A stretch of DNA of 64,000 nt, taken from NCBI RefSeq assembly GCF_900102165.1, contig NZ_FNBD01000003.1, positions 372,001-436,000 on the forward strand. Direction: 5' to 3'. This DNA is from Cellulophaga baltica (GTDB lineage Bacteria > Bacteroidota > Bacteroidia > Flavobacteriales > Flavobacteriaceae). The translations under genes and the position numbers were made by a program. Shown one piece after another: positions 16,395 through 25,612 of the stretch. The notes beneath the pieces were generated by a model that saw only the letters and a list, made by a program, of their open reading frames with translations, did no database searches and was not told the DNA's origin. Every line of letters begins with the position of its first letter. Positions within the stretch are counted from its first letter, which is position 1.

Positions 16395-17381
16395 ATGAAA
16401 AAAATAGCAAGTATTTTAGTCATTTCCTTACTCTTATTGTCTTGCAAAGATGATAAAAGTGTTAAGTATGTTCCAGAATCTATTGGAGCCATAAATTCAC
16501 TTTCTGTAGTTATAGATAATGAGTTATGGCAAGGAGAAGTAGGTGATAAGGTACGAGAGTACTTTGCGGCACCGGTTGTAGGTCTTACATTAGAAGAACC
16601 TCTTTTTACCATAAACTATATGCCTCCATCCGTTTTTACAGGGAGTATACAGCATTCAAGATCTGTACTGTATGTTACTAGAGACAGTACCAATAAAACA
16701 TTAATTAAAACAGATGTGTATGCGAAGCCTCAAAAGGTTGCGGTTATATCTGGTAAAAATGTTCAGGACATTAAAAAAGAGATTGATGCTAATGCAGGTA
16801 AAATTATTGAAGCCTTTAGAGGTTTAGAAATTACTGAGGCACAAAAACGGTTTAGAAGGTCTCTTAATAGAGAAGGAGTATTGAAAGAAACCTTTAATGT
16901 GAATCTAGAGATTCCATCGGCTTATAAAGTAGGGAGACAAGAAGATAATTTTGTTTGGTATGATCGTCAAGTTCCGAAGGGAACTATGAACGTTATTATG
17001 TATGCTATGCCAGAAGATTATTTTAAAAACGATTCTACTCTGGTACGAGATATTCTTAGAATGCGTGATTCTATTGGGAGTGTTTATATACCAGGAGAAG
17101 ATATTCCAGGCAAAAAGAACCACATGGTTACCGAAAAGATATTTGCGCCACATGTTTACCCTGCAGAGATTGCGGGTAAAAAAGCGGTAGAAGTAAGAGG
17201 TCTTTGGGAAATGAGTGATTATCCTATGGGTGGCCCTTACTTAATGTATATCATAAACGATAAGGAGAACAACAGGAAGTTGATAATAGAAGGCTTTACT
17301 TTTGCTCCTGCCTCTAGAAAAAGAGATAATATGTTTGAGTTAGAAGCTATTCTAAAAACCATTACCTTCCTCAAATCATAA
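16395..17381 (+). CDS. DUF4837 family lipoprotein
   Basis: 328 residues from the ATG at 16395; an earlier in-frame GTG overlaps the previous gene and would spoil the signal sequence. The N-terminus KKIASILVISLLLLSC is a lipoprotein signal with Cys at residue 17, so the mature protein is membrane-anchored. The body matches the DUF4837 pattern (for example the segment FVWYDRQVPKGTMNVIMYA and the later WEMSDYPMGGPYLMY). The function is unknown. It is conserved next to the LysM transglycosylase in flavobacteria, which hints at a cell-wall role (inference). Confidence 0.85.
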   Translation: MKKIASILVISLLLLSCKDDKSVKYVPESIGAINSLSVVIDNELWQGEVGDKVREYFAAPVVGLTLEEPLFTINYMPPSVFTGSIQHSRSVLYVTRDSTNKTLIKTDVYAKPQKVAVISGKNVQDIKKEIDANAGKIIEAFRGLEITEAQKRFRRSLNREGVLKETFNVNLEIPSAYKVGRQEDNFVWYDRQVPKGTMNVIMYAMPEDYFKNDSTLVRDILRMRDSIGSVYIPGEDIPGKKNHMVTEKIFAPHVYPAEIAGKKAVEVRGLWEMSDYPMGGPYLMYIINDKENNRKLIIEGFTFAPASRKRDNMFELEAILKTITFLKS

Positions 17382-17406
17382 ACTTTTTTAGTTTCAACCA
17401 ATAAAA

Positions 17407-17441
17407 AACCCCTATTGCGAAAGCAATAGGGGTTAATTTTT
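17407..17441. terminator. Strong bidirectional terminator
   Basis: AACCCCTATTGC pairs perfectly with GCAATAGGGGTT around a GAAA tetraloop, with A-rich flank on one side and T-rich on the other. It closes the transglycosylase-DUF4837 operon and the convergent DUF6747-like gene. Confidence 0.92.
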
Positions 17442-17454
17442 GTCGAAATTTTAA

Positions 17455-17625
17455 TTATTGAAACGCAAAACCGGTAGACGCTCTAAATATGAACGCAAAA
17501 ATTGCTACACCGATTAATGCAAAACAAAACCATGCATACATCTGCAAATAGTTTTTGATTAGGAAATTCCCCAAATTCCTAAAAGCTTCAAAATAAATTT
17601 CTTTAACGAGTAAAATATTCCTCAT
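17455..17625 (-). CDS. Small membrane protein, DUF6747-like
   Basis: 56 residues from the start MRNILLVKEIYFEAFRNLG. One hydrophobic helix runs over about residues 30-50 (YAWFCFALIGVAIFAFIF) and the C-terminus is STGFAFQ. The whole pattern matches, from memory, a small family labelled DUF6747 in marine flavobacteria. The role is unknown. A longer frame exists upstream but the extra residues look non-coding. It is convergent with the DUF4837 gene and shares its terminator. Confidence 0.65.
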   Translation of the reverse strand: MRNILLVKEIYFEAFRNLGNFLIKNYLQMYAWFCFALIGVAIFAFIFRASTGFAFQ

Positions 17626-17973
17626 AATCCCCAAATTATAAATTAACAATACCGCAATATTGTATAATTCAGTACTTTAATAAATTATAATGGCTGAAAT
17701 GGGTATAAATCAGGTGTAGAGATTTCTGAGATTGCGTTCTATCTTTAAAGTGCAATTTTAATCGTTTAAATGGCTGACAGTTAGATTTTGGTGTTTTTAA
17801 ACGGAGCTTATTATTCTCTATGAGTTATAATTATATACCATACAATAAGGGTGTAATAGCGCCTTTTTGCGAAATCATTTCTAAGTATAGGGTTATTGTG
17901 TAGTAAAAGGCGTTAAAGTTCTCTAATGGGCTTTAAATTGCTTGTATAAGGTATTTATGCATAAAGTTTAGTG

Positions 17974-18007
17974 CAAAAAAAAGAGCAACTGTTGAGTTGC
18001 TCTTTTT
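17974..18007 (-). terminator. Perfect terminator hairpin after the 35-residue frame
   Basis: AAAAAGAGCAACT pairs over 13 bp with AGTTGCTCTTTTT around a GTTG loop; on the minus strand it runs into eight T residues. It lies 19 bp beyond the stop codon of the small minus-strand frame, which supports that frame being transcribed. The A/T symmetry would also let it act on the plus strand. Confidence 0.8.
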
Positions 18008-18025
18008 CTAATTTTAATTAACAAT

Positions 18026-18133
18026 TTATACCATAAATAGTTTTTTAACTAGTACGATAATTCCGCTAATAAAATTGTTTCTGTAAACTTGAATTTCTTC
18101 TTGTTGAGATGAATGACTGATCTGTGCTTCCAT
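18026..18133 (-). CDS. Putative 35-residue peptide
   Basis: An ATG-started frame of 35 codons: a polar Gln/Glu/Ser-rich N-terminal half (MEAQISHSSQQEEIQVY) and a hydrophobic, basic C-terminal half (FISGIIVLVKKLFMV), so a small amphipathic or membrane-associated peptide. It is followed directly by a strong minus-strand terminator. A TAGATTTA element resembling the -7 motif lies about 60 bp upstream. No family is recognised. It is the only frame supported in the 630-bp gap between the DUF6747-like gene and scoB. Confidence rests on the terminator. Confidence 0.4.
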   Translation of the reverse strand: MEAQISHSSQQEEIQVYRNNFISGIIVLVKKLFMV

Positions 18134-18281
18134 AGTGCTAATAAGGTTGTTAAATTTATAAACTTGGGGTTTATAGTTGTTGTTCCGTAAATCTAATAAA
18201 AAACATTAGAATTTTAAATATAAGTGTTGTGAAATTCTAAAAAAACGTTGGCAATCGTTGCTTTTTCAATGAAAGCGTGTG

Positions 18282-18935
18282 TTAAAGGCTCATCTCAGGA
18301 ACATCACCTTCAATAATTAGGGTGCCTTCTGTTGCTGCAATAATTTCATTCACACTAACCCCTGGAGCACGTTCTAAAAGTTTAAAACCCTTTTCAGTAA
18401 CTTCTAATACGGCAAGGTTGGTTATAATTTTCTTTACACATCCTACACCAGTCAGTGGTAAACTGCATTGCTTTAATAATTTAGACTCCCCAGCTCTATT
18501 GGTGTGCATCATGGCTACAATAATATTTTCTGCAGAGGCAACAAGGTCCATAGCGCCTCCCATTCCTTTGACCATTTTACCCGGAATCTTCCAATTGGCA
18601 ATATCGCCCTCTTCAGAGACCTCCATAGCGCCCAAAATGGTTAAGTCTACATGTTTACCTCTAATCATACCAAAACTCGTAGCAGAGTCAAAGAAAGACG
18701 CTCCTGGCAGTGTTGTAATGGTTTGCTTACCGGCATTTATAATATCTGCATCTTCCTCGCCATCCATAGGAAAAGGTCCCATACCTAAAACACCATTCTC
18801 ACTCTGGAATTCTACACTTATATCTTCGCGAACATAATTAGCCACTAACGTAGGAATTCCTATTCCTAAGTTTACATAATATCCGTCTTTTACTTCTTTT
18901 GCGATACGTTTCGCTATCCCTGTTTTGTCTAACAT
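18282..18935 (-). CDS. scoB: 3-oxoacid CoA-transferase subunit B
   Basis: 217 residues, the family length. With subunit A it moves CoA from succinyl-CoA to acetoacetate (or related acids), feeding ketone bodies and leucine breakdown products into the TCA cycle. The catalytic glutamate is Glu46 in QSENGVLGMGP, the CoA-transferase II signature. The GIGIPTLVANY motif lies at 24-34. It follows scoA by 28 bp in the same operon. Butyrate-acetoacetate CoA transferase is a close alternative, since substrate preference is not readable. Confidence 0.92.
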   Translation of the reverse strand: MLDKTGIAKRIAKEVKDGYYVNLGIGIPTLVANYVREDISVEFQSENGVLGMGPFPMDGEEDADIINAGKQTITTLPGASFFDSATSFGMIRGKHVDLTILGAMEVSEEGDIANWKIPGKMVKGMGGAMDLVASAENIIVAMMHTNRAGESKLLKQCSLPLTGVGCVKKIITNLAVLEVTEKGFKLLERAPGVSVNEIIAATEGTLIIEGDVPEMSL

Positions 18936-18963
18936 TTTTTTAATTTGAAAATTTGAAAACGAA

Positions 18964-19665
18964 TTAATTTTTTGTTCTTACGGTACGTTGTTCAATCCTT
19001 TTTTCATAATCTTTTCCTTGAAAAATACGCTGAACAAAAATTCCAGGCACATGTATTTCGTTAGGGTTTAATGCTCCTGCAGGAACAAGCTCTTCAACTT
19101 CTGCAACCGTAATTTTTGCAGCACCGCACATGACAGGGTTAAAATTACGGGCAGTTCCTTTAAAAATTAAATTTCCTGCTTCGTCACCTTTCCAAGCTTT
19201 TACAAAAGAAAAATCGGCTTTATAGGCTTCTTCCAAAACATACATCTTCCCATTAAATTCTCGGGTCTCTTTTCCTTCAGCCACTTCAGTACCATAACCT
19301 GCAGGAGTATAAAATGCAGGAAATCCAGATTGAGCTGCTCTACATTTCTCGGCTAGAGTTCCTTGTGGGGTTAATTCTACATCTAGTTCGCCACTCAGCA
19401 TTTGCCTTTCAAATTCATCATTTTCACCTACGTAAGAGGAGATCATTTTTTTTACTTGATGCTTTTGCAATAATAAACCTAAGCCAAAATCATCTACTCC
19501 AGCATTATTAGAAATGCAGGTAATATCTTTTACTTCTAAAGACACCAATTCTGCAATAGCATTCTCCGGTATTCCACACAAGCCAAAGCCGCCAAGCATA
19601 AAAGTCATTTTATCTTTTACACCTTCTAAAGCTTCATGAACATTAGAAACAGTTTTCTTAATCAT
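18964..19665 (-). CDS. scoA: 3-oxoacid CoA-transferase subunit A
   Basis: 233 residues. It carries the CoA-transferase I signature [16 protein letters not shown] (about 25-40) and the later [14 protein letters not shown] and [28 protein letters not shown] blocks that bind the CoA moiety. It forms the heteromer with the downstream scoB product. It is first in the two-gene operon. No promoter motif is evident in the 70 bp upstream beyond the neighbouring terminator. Confidence 0.93.
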   Translation of the reverse strand: MIKKTVSNVHEALEGVKDKMTFMLGGFGLCGIPENAIAELVSLEVKDITCISNNAGVDDFGLGLLLQKHQVKKMISSYVGENDEFERQMLSGELDVELTPQGTLAEKCRAAQSGFPAFYTPAGYGTEVAEGKETREFNGKMYVLEEAYKADFSFVKAWKGDEAGNLIFKGTARNFNPVMCGAAKITVAEVEELVPAGALNPNEIHVPGIFVQRIFQGKDYEKRIEQRTVRTKN

Positions 19666-19708
19666 TTTAATATAAATTGAGTTGCCTCTAAATTACTATT
19701 TTTTAAAT

Positions 19709-19752
19709 GAAAAATGCCCTTAACTTTTTAGTAAAAGCTAAGGGCATTTTGA
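19709..19752 (-). terminator. Terminator after the penicillin-binding protein gene
   Basis: AAAATGCCCTTA (19711-19722) pairs with TAAGGGCATTTT (19739-19750) around a 16-base loop. It lies between the PBP stop codon at 19769 and the scoA start, in an intergenic region that is A-rich on the plus strand, giving a T tract on the minus strand. Confidence 0.85.
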
Positions 19753-19768
19753 AATTGATTCTCTGAGA

Positions 19769-22117
19769 TTAGAAATCTAAATCATCTAAATCATCTTCTT
19801 CAGGACTGGTACTATCCTTTTTATCATCCTGAAATTTTGAACAATCTAATTCGATACTCATACCAGACGGCTTTTTGAAATTTCCATCTGAAATATCTAA
19901 TTCTTTATTGGCATAATTTTTAACCATATATAGCCCCCAAATAGGTAAGGCCATTGAAGCTCCTTGACCATAAGCTGTTCTATTAAAGTGGGTAGCTCTT
20001 TCTTCACCGCCAACCCAAACGCCAGTAACTAAGTTAGGTACCATACCCATAAACCAACCATCACTATTTTTTTGTGTGGTTCCTGTTTTACCAGCAATAG
20101 GATTAGTTAAGTTATAAGGATATCCTGTAACTACTTCCTTGTAAACGGCATTATTTTTTGCGTAGCTGTGTCTTAATCTTCCTCCAGAACCAGATTGTAC
20201 TACACCTTGCATTAAATCTACCATAGCGTAAGCAACATCTTTACTCATTACATCTCTAGTTTCAGGTACATATTCATAAAGAACCGTTCCGTTTTTATCT
20301 TCAATTCTGGTAACAAGAACTGGTTTTACATAGACACCTTCATTGGCAAAGGTCCCGAAAGCACCTACCATTTCGTATACATTTACATCTGCAGTACCTA
20401 AAGCGATCGAAGGAACTTCAAGAATATCTCTTGAGATTCCCATATTTTTAGCCATAGCCACGACGGGTTTTGGTCCTACTTTGTCCATCAATTGCGCAGT
20501 AACAGTATTTACAGATCCTGCCAAAGCCGTCTTAAGACTCATATTTTTTAATGAATACTTACCATCAGAGTTCTTAGGGCACCATGCTTCTTGGTTTCCA
20601 TGTTTGCCTGCTTCAATACAATATTCATCATCGTATAAAGTTTCGCAAGGCGAAAGACGTAATTGATCAATGGCTGCAGCGTATACAAAAGGCTTAAAAG
20701 TAGACCCTGCTTGGCGCGCACCTTGAATTACATTATCATATTGAAAATGTTTATAATTTAGACCACCAACCCATGCTTTTACATGGCCTGTTTGTGGTTC
20801 CATAGACATCATAGCTGTACGTAAAAATGATTTGTAATAGCGGATAGAATCCAAAGGAGTCATAATGGTATCTTTCTCATTACCTTCACTATTCCAATCA
20901 AAAACTACCATAGGTGTAGGTTCCTTGAAGGAAGCTGTGATTTCTTTTTCAGACTTTCCTAACTTTTTCATCTTTCTCCAACGGTCTGAAACTTTCATAC
21001 CGCGCTCCATAATACTATTTATCTCTTTGGTATTTATGTCTAAGAAAGGAGCTGTCTTATTACGTTCTGGTGTATTTTGATTAAAAAACTCCGCTTGCAA
21101 ATTTTTCATATGCTCTTGCACAGCATCTTCTGCATTTTGTTGCATTCTAGAGTCAACGGTAGTATAGACTTTTAATCCGTCTAAATATATGTTCCATTTA
21201 TCTCTTTCTCCTTTTAATGCCGGTTTCGGGTTTTTAGAAATCCATTGATTTAAAAAACTTTGTAAGTGCATTCTAAAATAGGTACCCAAACCATCACTGT
21301 GAGATTCTGGAGAATAGCGTAAACCTAATGGTAGTTTCTGTAAAGAGTCTTTTACTTTTTCTGATATAAACTCATATTTTGCCATTTGAGCCAAAACAAC
21401 ATCACGCCTGTTTTTGGTGCCTTCTGGGTTACGTTTAGGTCTCGGGTTGTATAAAGATGAGTTTTTGAACATTCCTACCAACATAGCAGATTCAGAAACA
21501 TTTAAGTCTTTTGGTTCTTTCGTAAAATATATTTTTGCAGCAGAACGAATCCCATCGGCATTATTCCCAAAATCATAGATGTTAAAGTACATGGCTATGA
21601 TTTCTTCTTTGGTATATTGGCGCTCTAAACGCGTTGCAATAACCCATTCTTTTATTTTCTGAGTGTAACGTCCCCATCCTCGAGAAGCTGTCCCTGTAAA
21701 TAATTGTTTTGCTAATTGTTGAGAAATAGTACTTGCCCCTCCTTTAGAACCCAAGTAAGCAAAAGCACGTAGCGTACCGCGAGCATCCACACCAGAATGC
21801 TCAAAATAACGAGCATCTTCTGTAGCAACTAAAGCATCAACTAAATTTTTTGGTAATTCCTCAAAAGGTATTGGCGTACGGTTGTCATCTAGGTAATACT
21901 TTCCTAAGGTTTCCCCATCAGAAGAAATAATTTCTGTCGCTAAATTTGTTTGCGGATTTTCTAATCTTTCAAAAGTTGGTAATTCCCCAAACCAGTCCCA
22001 TGAAGCAGCTAAGAAAATTAAAACTACACTTAACAATCCAGTTAAGAATAGTATCCAGAACCATTTTATGAATTTAAAAAAATTGTTCTTTTGTTTTTTT
22101 TTGGGAGCCCTTGCCAT
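19769..22117 (-). CDS. Bifunctional penicillin-binding protein 1A (transglycosylase/transpeptidase)
   Basis: 782 residues. A basic tail and one membrane helix (about 19-38) anchor it, with the rest periplasmic. The GT51 glycosyltransferase domain has the catalytic Glu100 in ATEDARYFEHSGVDARG and the KGGASTISQQLAKQLF block (125-140). The transpeptidase domain has SxxK at 472-475 (GSTFKPF), SVN at 535-537 and KTGTT from 677. It polymerises and cross-links peptidoglycan. The C-terminus is acidic. It follows gldH by 7 bp, so ricT-gldH-PBP form one operon, a conserved flavobacterial order. Confidence 0.95.
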   Translation of the reverse strand: MARAPKKKQKNNFFKFIKWFWILFLTGLLSVVLIFLAASWDWFGELPTFERLENPQTNLATEIISSDGETLGKYYLDDNRTPIPFEELPKNLVDALVATEDARYFEHSGVDARGTLRAFAYLGSKGGASTISQQLAKQLFTGTASRGWGRYTQKIKEWVIATRLERQYTKEEIIAMYFNIYDFGNNADGIRSAAKIYFTKEPKDLNVSESAMLVGMFKNSSLYNPRPKRNPEGTKNRRDVVLAQMAKYEFISEKVKDSLQKLPLGLRYSPESHSDGLGTYFRMHLQSFLNQWISKNPKPALKGERDKWNIYLDGLKVYTTVDSRMQQNAEDAVQEHMKNLQAEFFNQNTPERNKTAPFLDINTKEINSIMERGMKVSDRWRKMKKLGKSEKEITASFKEPTPMVVFDWNSEGNEKDTIMTPLDSIRYYKSFLRTAMMSMEPQTGHVKAWVGGLNYKHFQYDNVIQGARQAGSTFKPFVYAAAIDQLRLSPCETLYDDEYCIEAGKHGNQEAWCPKNSDGKYSLKNMSLKTALAGSVNTVTAQLMDKVGPKPVVAMAKNMGISRDILEVPSIALGTADVNVYEMVGAFGTFANEGVYVKPVLVTRIEDKNGTVLYEYVPETRDVMSKDVAYAMVDLMQGVVQSGSGGRLRHSYAKNNAVYKEVVTGYPYNLTNPIAGKTGTTQKNSDGWFMGMVPNLVTGVWVGGEERATHFNRTAYGQGASMALPIWGLYMVKNYANKELDISDGNFKKPSGMSIELDCSKFQDDKKDSTSPEEDDLDDLDF

Positions 22118-22124
22118 TCCTTAA

Positions 22125-22607
22125 TTATTGATGTTTTTCAATTTTATAACCGACATCTGTAATGCCTTCTAAATCTACGATTCCTTCTACTCGTCCATTC
22201 TTTCGCATGGCATGAGCAATTTTTAAATTATATACGCCCTTGACGGGTAAAACGATGTTTTCTTTATACCAAAGCTTACTTTCCTTAATACTTCCAGATC
22301 CTTTACCTAACCACTGCCCATCAGGGAGAGTCATCTCATATTCTAAGGTGTCTTTTACAGATGCACCATTAGGATATTCTAACTCTGCAATTAAAAAGAT
22401 ATTGCTATAGGCATATTTTTCATCATTTCTAAGATTGATAAAAATATCATAATGTTGTGTTGAATCTAGTTCTGTGATCTGAAATTCTTTGATATCATCT
22501 TTATCCCAACTCCCATTGGGTGTTGATTTATACTCAGAGCTTACGGTAGTAGTATCACAGGATGCCAGGAGTACGAGAGATAAAAAACAAAACAAATACT
22601 TAGCCAT
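22125..22607 (-). CDS. gldH: Gliding motility lipoprotein GldH
   Basis: 160 residues from the ATG at 22607. The signal MAKYLFCFLSLVLLASC has a lipobox with Cys17. The body is beta-rich with the GldH pattern (YDIFINLRND ... YSNIFLIAELEYPNG and GKGSGSIKESKLWYKENI). GldH is one of the lipoproteins needed for gliding in Flavobacterium johnsoniae; its exact role within the type IX secretion machinery is unclear. The start overlaps ricT by 8 bp. A longer frame runs antisense to nothing but overlaps ricT in another phase and is not used. Confidence 0.9.
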   Translation of the reverse strand: MAKYLFCFLSLVLLASCDTTTVSSEYKSTPNGSWDKDDIKEFQITELDSTQHYDIFINLRNDEKYAYSNIFLIAELEYPNGASVKDTLEYEMTLPDGQWLGKGSGSIKESKLWYKENIVLPVKGVYNLKIAHAMRKNGRVEGIVDLEGITDVGYKIEKHQ

Positions 22608-24006
22608 TGTCGGTAGGTCTTTTTTTATTATTAGTTCTTCGCTTGTTATTTTTCTTTGGTCCTGTAGCCTCCTTACTAGGTGAATTCTGATTTTTCTGTT
22701 CACTTGGTTTACCTTCAGCGTTTGCAGGCTTTGGTGGTCTAGGTTTTCTTGGTTTATTCCTATTTGGTTTAGGCTTTTGATTAGGATTCTGATTGTTTGC
22801 AGGCTTATTTTGCTTTCTTTCTGGCGTTGCAGTTTTAGTTGCATTCGCATTCGGTTGCTGTTTTCTTGCCGGACTACGTTTTTTGTTTCTGTTGTTTTTG
22901 GGCTGCTTTGGTTTGTCAAAACGGGTTAAACTATCTTGACCCACTACATTTTCAAAAACTTTCTCTTGTTCTTTTTCTTCAGACTCCTCAATAGCATACT
23001 CCTCAAGACTAGTAACTTTCTCATTACGCTTGTTCTTCTCGAGCATTTCATTTACATGCTCTTTTGATAGTGCATGCCAATTAGCCCAATCATCTTTGTA
23101 ACAGAACCAAAGAGTAGCCTTGAAAATATCTACTTTTTGACATAAAGCCACACCTTTCTCTGTGATAATTTTGGTGTCTGATGCAGGGAAATCTTTTAAA
23201 GCGTCTAAATAAACATCTAATTCGTAATTTAAACAACATTTAAGTTTTCCGCACTGACCTGCTAATTTTTGCGGATTTAGAGATAGTTGCTGGTACCGTG
23301 CTGCTGAGGTACTTACAGATCTGAAATCTGTAAGCCATGTAGAGCAACAAAGTTCACGACCACAAGAGCCAATACCTCCTAAGCGTTGAGCTTCTTGGCG
23401 GTATCCAATTTGGCGCATCTCTATTCGAATACCAAATGCCTTGGCCATATCTTTTATCAACTGACGAAAATCTACGCGCTCCTCTGCTGTATAATAAAAA
23501 GTTGCTTTAGACCCATCTCCTTGAAACTCAACATCAGAAAGTTTCATTTGCAGATTTAAAGCAATAGCTAATTCTCGAGAACGCTTCTGAATTTCTGCTT
23601 CGCGATCTCTACATTTTTGCCAAATATCAATATCTTTTTGAGAGGCTTTTCGGTATAATTTTGGTAATTCTTGATTGGTGTGGTCTTCATTTTTCTTTTT
23701 CATTTGAACTTTTACAAGTTCTCCTGTCAAAGTAACCATACCAATATCATGGCCAGATTGTGCTTGAGTAGCTACAACATCACCAATTGAAAGAGATAAA
23801 TTTTCTGAATTTCTAAAAAATTCTTTTCTGCTATTTTTAAATCGGACCTCGACACAATCAAATGGTTTTTCTCCATTTGGAAGTGACATATTTGAGAGCC
23901 AATCAAAAACTGTAAGTTTATTACAACCATCAGTTCCGCAAGTTCCATTATTCTTACAGCCTTTTGGTTGTCCGTCTTTACCAGTTGAACAACTGCTACA
24001 ACCCAT
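22600..24006 (-). CDS. ricT: PSP1-domain protein RicT (regulatory iron-sulfur complex subunit)
   Basis: 468 residues from MGCSSCS. A Cys-rich N-terminus (CSSCSTGKDGQPKGC...CGTDGC) precedes the PSP1 core (about 50-290), which has the conserved SCGRELCCSTWL and QCGKLKCCLNYE cysteine motifs. In Bacillus RicT (YaaT) acts with RicA and RicF in an Fe-S complex that controls RNase Y processing. The last ~130 residues are a low-complexity basic Pro/Asn/Lys tail, common in Bacteroidota homologues and probably unstructured and nucleic-acid binding (inference). It heads the ricT-gldH-PBP operon. Confidence 0.88.
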   Translation of the reverse strand: MGCSSCSTGKDGQPKGCKNNGTCGTDGCNKLTVFDWLSNMSLPNGEKPFDCVEVRFKNSRKEFFRNSENLSLSIGDVVATQAQSGHDIGMVTLTGELVKVQMKKKNEDHTNQELPKLYRKASQKDIDIWQKCRDREAEIQKRSRELAIALNLQMKLSDVEFQGDGSKATFYYTAEERVDFRQLIKDMAKAFGIRIEMRQIGYRQEAQRLGGIGSCGRELCCSTWLTDFRSVSTSAARYQQLSLNPQKLAGQCGKLKCCLNYELDVYLDALKDFPASDTKIITEKGVALCQKVDIFKATLWFCYKDDWANWHALSKEHVNEMLEKNKRNEKVTSLEEYAIEESEEKEQEKVFENVVGQDSLTRFDKPKQPKNNRNKKRSPARKQQPNANATKTATPERKQNKPANNQNPNQKPKPNRNKPRKPRPPKPANAEGKPSEQKNQNSPSKEATGPKKNNKRRTNNKKRPTDNG

Positions 24007-24161
24007 ATTTTTTATATTGATTTCTTGAAAACCAGTAGTCTGCAAGAAAAAAGGTTCATACTAAAATTTAATAACCGTAAAGATAGTGATTTTTCGATGT
24101 GACGAAAATTTTAAAAAAGGAGAGCTGTAATAAATTTTTCAGAGGCTTTGAAATTAGAATT

Positions 24162-24193
24162 AAAAACCTCACCATATTGATGATGAGGTTTTT
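24162..24193 (-). terminator. Terminator after trhO
   Basis: AAAAACCTCA pairs perfectly with TGAGGTTTTT around a 12-base loop; the A run becomes the T tract on the minus strand. It separates trhO from ricT. Confidence 0.85.
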
Positions 24194-24231
24194 ATCCTAT
24201 GGTACTTAGAGTACTAAAGTAATTTGTAGTC

Positions 24232-25263
24232 TTATTTTTTATATTTCAAAACTTCCGACCTACCCTTTTTAAATATTTTATTACTCACAGTTTTACCTTT
24301 GCGCAATGCTTTTTGCTCCTCAAAAGGCAGCGCGTGGATGTCTTTGCACGCTGTAGAACAACACTGATCCATACTGGTCGCGCATTCCTCACATTGTATA
24401 AATAATAAGTGGCAAGCTTCGTTGGCACAGTTTACATGATTGTCACATGGTTTACCACATTGGTGGCAATTTGCAATAACATCATCGGTAATACGTTCGC
24501 CTCTTCTATGGTCAAAAACAAAGTTTTTACCCATAAATTTATTCTCTAATTTTTTATCTTGAACTTGCCGCGTATATTCAATAATTCCGCCTTCTAACTG
24601 ATAAACTTGTTTAAAGCCTTTATGCTTGTAATAGGCACTAGCTTTTTCGCAGCGAATTCCTCCGGTACAATACATCACTAGTTTTTTATCTTCTTTATGG
24701 TCTTTTAAATCGTTTTCAATAATATCTAAAGAATCTCTGAACGTATCTACATCTGGAGTAATGGCATTTTTAAAATGTCCAATTTCACTTTCATAATGGT
24801 TACGCATATCTACTAAAACTGTATCCGGATCTTCAATAAGCTCATTGAATTTTTCAGCATCAACATGTATCCCTTTTTTGGTTACATCAAACAAATTATC
24901 ATCAAGACCATCTGCAACAATTTTATCGCGGACCTTCACTTTTAATTTTAAAAACGATTTGTTGTCTTGTTCAATAGCAATGTTAAGTCTAACATTTTCT
25001 AAAAAACTTATGCTATCTAAATGTTTTTTAAAGGCTTCAAAATTTTCTGCGGGCACTGATAATTGCGCATTTATGCCTTCAAAAGCAACATAAATTCTGC
25101 CTAAAACATCTAATTCATTCCATGTAATGAAAAGGTGATTTCTAAAAAGTTCTGGATTTTTAATATGCGCATATTGATAGAAAGAGATTGTAAGTCGTTC
25201 TTTACCAGCTTCTTCGATAAGAGCTTCTCTTTCTTTTGCGCTCAACGTATTGTACAGTTGCAT
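24232..25263 (-). CDS. trhO: tRNA uridine(34) hydroxylase TrhO (YceA family, rhodanese domain)
   Basis: 343 residues. TrhO adds the 5-hydroxyl group of ho5U at tRNA position 34. An N-terminal UPF0176 domain (about 1-125, with AFEGINAQLSVP at 60-71) is followed by a rhodanese domain (about 135-235) whose catalytic Cys199 sits in MYCTGGIRCEKASA. The C-terminal tail has a cluster of cysteines (CHQCGKPCDNHVNC ... CEECATSMDQCC) characteristic of the longer TrhO proteins. It is monocistronic and divergent from recA. Confidence 0.93.
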   Translation of the reverse strand: MQLYNTLSAKEREALIEEAGKERLTISFYQYAHIKNPELFRNHLFITWNELDVLGRIYVAFEGINAQLSVPAENFEAFKKHLDSISFLENVRLNIAIEQDNKSFLKLKVKVRDKIVADGLDDNLFDVTKKGIHVDAEKFNELIEDPDTVLVDMRNHYESEIGHFKNAITPDVDTFRDSLDIIENDLKDHKEDKKLVMYCTGGIRCEKASAYYKHKGFKQVYQLEGGIIEYTRQVQDKKLENKFMGKNFVFDHRRGERITDDVIANCHQCGKPCDNHVNCANEACHLLFIQCEECATSMDQCCSTACKDIHALPFEEQKALRKGKTVSNKIFKKGRSEVLKYKK

Positions 25264-25390
25264 GCTATACTAATTTTATGAGTTAAAGATTTATTTAAAG
25301 AATGCAAATTTAAAGGTTTTGAAAAGTTATACCAAGCAATTATGCATCAAGTTCTTGTAATTAAGACTTGCGCTTAGAGCTAAAAACTAA

Positions 25391-25418
25391 AATGGCCTTG
25401 AAAATTTTCAAGGCCATT
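25391..25418. repeat. 28-bp perfect palindrome between trhO and recA
   Basis: AATGGCCTTGAAAA is followed directly by its reverse complement TTTTCAAGGCCATT. The RNA would form a long hairpin of at least 12 bp. There is no T run on the plus strand; the minus strand side is T-rich (TTTTAGTTTTTAG). It lies 195 bp upstream of the recA start and 128 bp upstream of the trhO start, so it sits in both 5' regions. It may be a decayed terminator or a dimeric regulator's site. Confidence 0.75.
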
Positions 25419-25612
25419 ACCAGATCACTGAAATAATCTTTTTCATAGAAATTTATTAGAAATGTAGTGATCATCACTGCGCACTACAACAAAGTAATAG
25501 CATCTGTGAAAGCGTTCACTAATACTAAGGTGTGTGATTTCTAAAAAGGTTGCTTCTCAAATTGTTATATGCGAAAAGAATTGGTAATTTAGCCTTCCTT
25601 AATACAAAAAAA

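Noticed and set aside
18322-18837. 171-codon plus-strand frame opposite scoB
   Set aside because: It lies wholly antisense to a well-conserved CoA-transferase gene and has no family features.
22608-22919. N-terminal extension of gldH (about 104 extra codons)
   Set aside because: The added part lies inside the ricT tail in another phase and would bury the clean lipoprotein signal at the chosen ATG.
25361-25474. 37-codon minus-strand frame running through the 28-bp palindrome upstream of recA
   Set aside because: The palindrome dictates most of the frame, and no start context or family supports a peptide.
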